From an uncultured Pyrinomonas sp. (GTDB lineage: Bacteria > Acidobacteriota > Blastocatellia > Pyrinomonadales > Pyrinomonadaceae), in NCBI GenBank assembly GCA_937135995.1, contig CAKZOF010000018.1, forward strand, positions 1-6,888: a stretch of 6,888 nt of DNA. The letters run 5' to 3'. Positions 6,777-6,888 of the stretch are shown here, one piece after another (the stretch's first letter is position 1; the number at the start of each line of letters is the position of its first letter). The position numbers were made by a program, and so were the translations under genes. Under the pieces are notes generated by a model, which saw only the letters and a list, made by a program, of their open reading frames with translations, was not told the origin of the DNA and made no database searches.

Positions 6777-6888
6777 ATGTCTCGCCCGGTGATCTCTCGG
6801 CGGTGTCTGGCTTGCGGCGCGACCGTGCGCGGCGAAGCCAATTTCTGCCCGCAATGTGGGCAACCCATGCAAGCGCGCGCCGAGGTTG
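6777..6888 (+). CDS. Zinc-ribbon protein, N-terminal 37 residues (cut by window edge)
   Basis: From an ATG at 6777 the frame stays open to the window end. It shows two CxxC knuckles, CLAC (10-13) and CPQC (24-27), in the arrangement CxxCG-x9-FCxxCGQP typical of small double-cysteine zinc ribbons, which bind one Zn2+. In bacteria such ribbons often head membrane or regulatory proteins of varied function, so the job of this protein cannot be told from the visible part. It is on the same strand as the microcompartment genes, 181 bp behind the ACT gene. Membership of the cluster is possible but unproven. No strong Shine-Dalgarno is seen; the start is chosen because the first knuckle follows at residue 10. 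Confidence 0.75.
   Translation, partial: MSRPVISRRCLACGATVRGEANFCPQCGQPMQARAEV

Noticed and set aside
5963..6868. Long open frame (301 codons) on the minus strand across the BMC-P end, ACT gene and following gap
   Set aside because: It is antisense to two genes with clear family motifs, is rich in Arg/His/Asp typical of shadow frames in GC-rich DNA, and has no recognisable domain.

Overview
The window looks like a GC-rich (roughly 60 % G+C by eye) bacterial chromosome segment, densely coded and with no mobile-element signature. A RodZ-like membrane HTH protein, a two-CBS-domain IMP dehydrogenase and a YegS/DgkB-type lipid kinase lie beside a bacterial microcompartment (BMC) gene cluster. This fits a deep-branching Gram-negative lineage. 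Acidobacteriota is my guess from gene style, but no marker in the window settles it.

Layout. Positions 1-3015 are transcribed leftwards (minus strand): a RodZ-like protein (3015-2173), then guaB (1965-496), then a lipid kinase that runs off the left edge (452-1). Positions 3016-3221 are a divergent control region. It holds a very good minus-strand sigma-70 promoter (TTGACA, 18-bp spacer, TATAGT) and a weaker plus-strand candidate. Positions 3222-6888 are transcribed rightwards: a PduA-like hexameric shell protein (BMC-H), a CoA-acylating aldehyde dehydrogenase with an unusual two-part C-terminal extension, an EutN/CcmL-like pentameric vertex protein (BMC-P), an ACT-domain protein with an N-terminal helical module, and the start of a double-CxxC zinc-ribbon protein cut by the right edge.

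How the genes work together. BMC-H and BMC-P supply the facets and vertices of a protein shell. The aldehyde dehydrogenase is the core enzyme, converting an aldehyde to acyl-CoA with NAD+. Its C-terminal helix looks like an encapsulation peptide, and a terminal module resembles (from memory) the N-termini of EutQ and EutT. The ACT protein, 22 bp behind the BMC-P gene, carries a similar-looking amphipathic helix at its N-terminus, so it may be a core or regulatory component. The signature enzyme that makes the aldehyde, a phosphotransacylase, an alcohol dehydrogenase and a trimeric shell protein (BMC-T) are not in the window; any of them would have to lie beyond 6888 or elsewhere.

The most unusual points are the aldehyde dehydrogenase tail, the BMC-linked ACT protein, the altered BMC-H pore (Tyr37/Ala40 where PduA has Lys37/Ser40), and the roughly 200-bp non-coding spacers inside the BMC cluster. 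No tRNA, rRNA, CRISPR array, insertion sequence or attachment site was seen.
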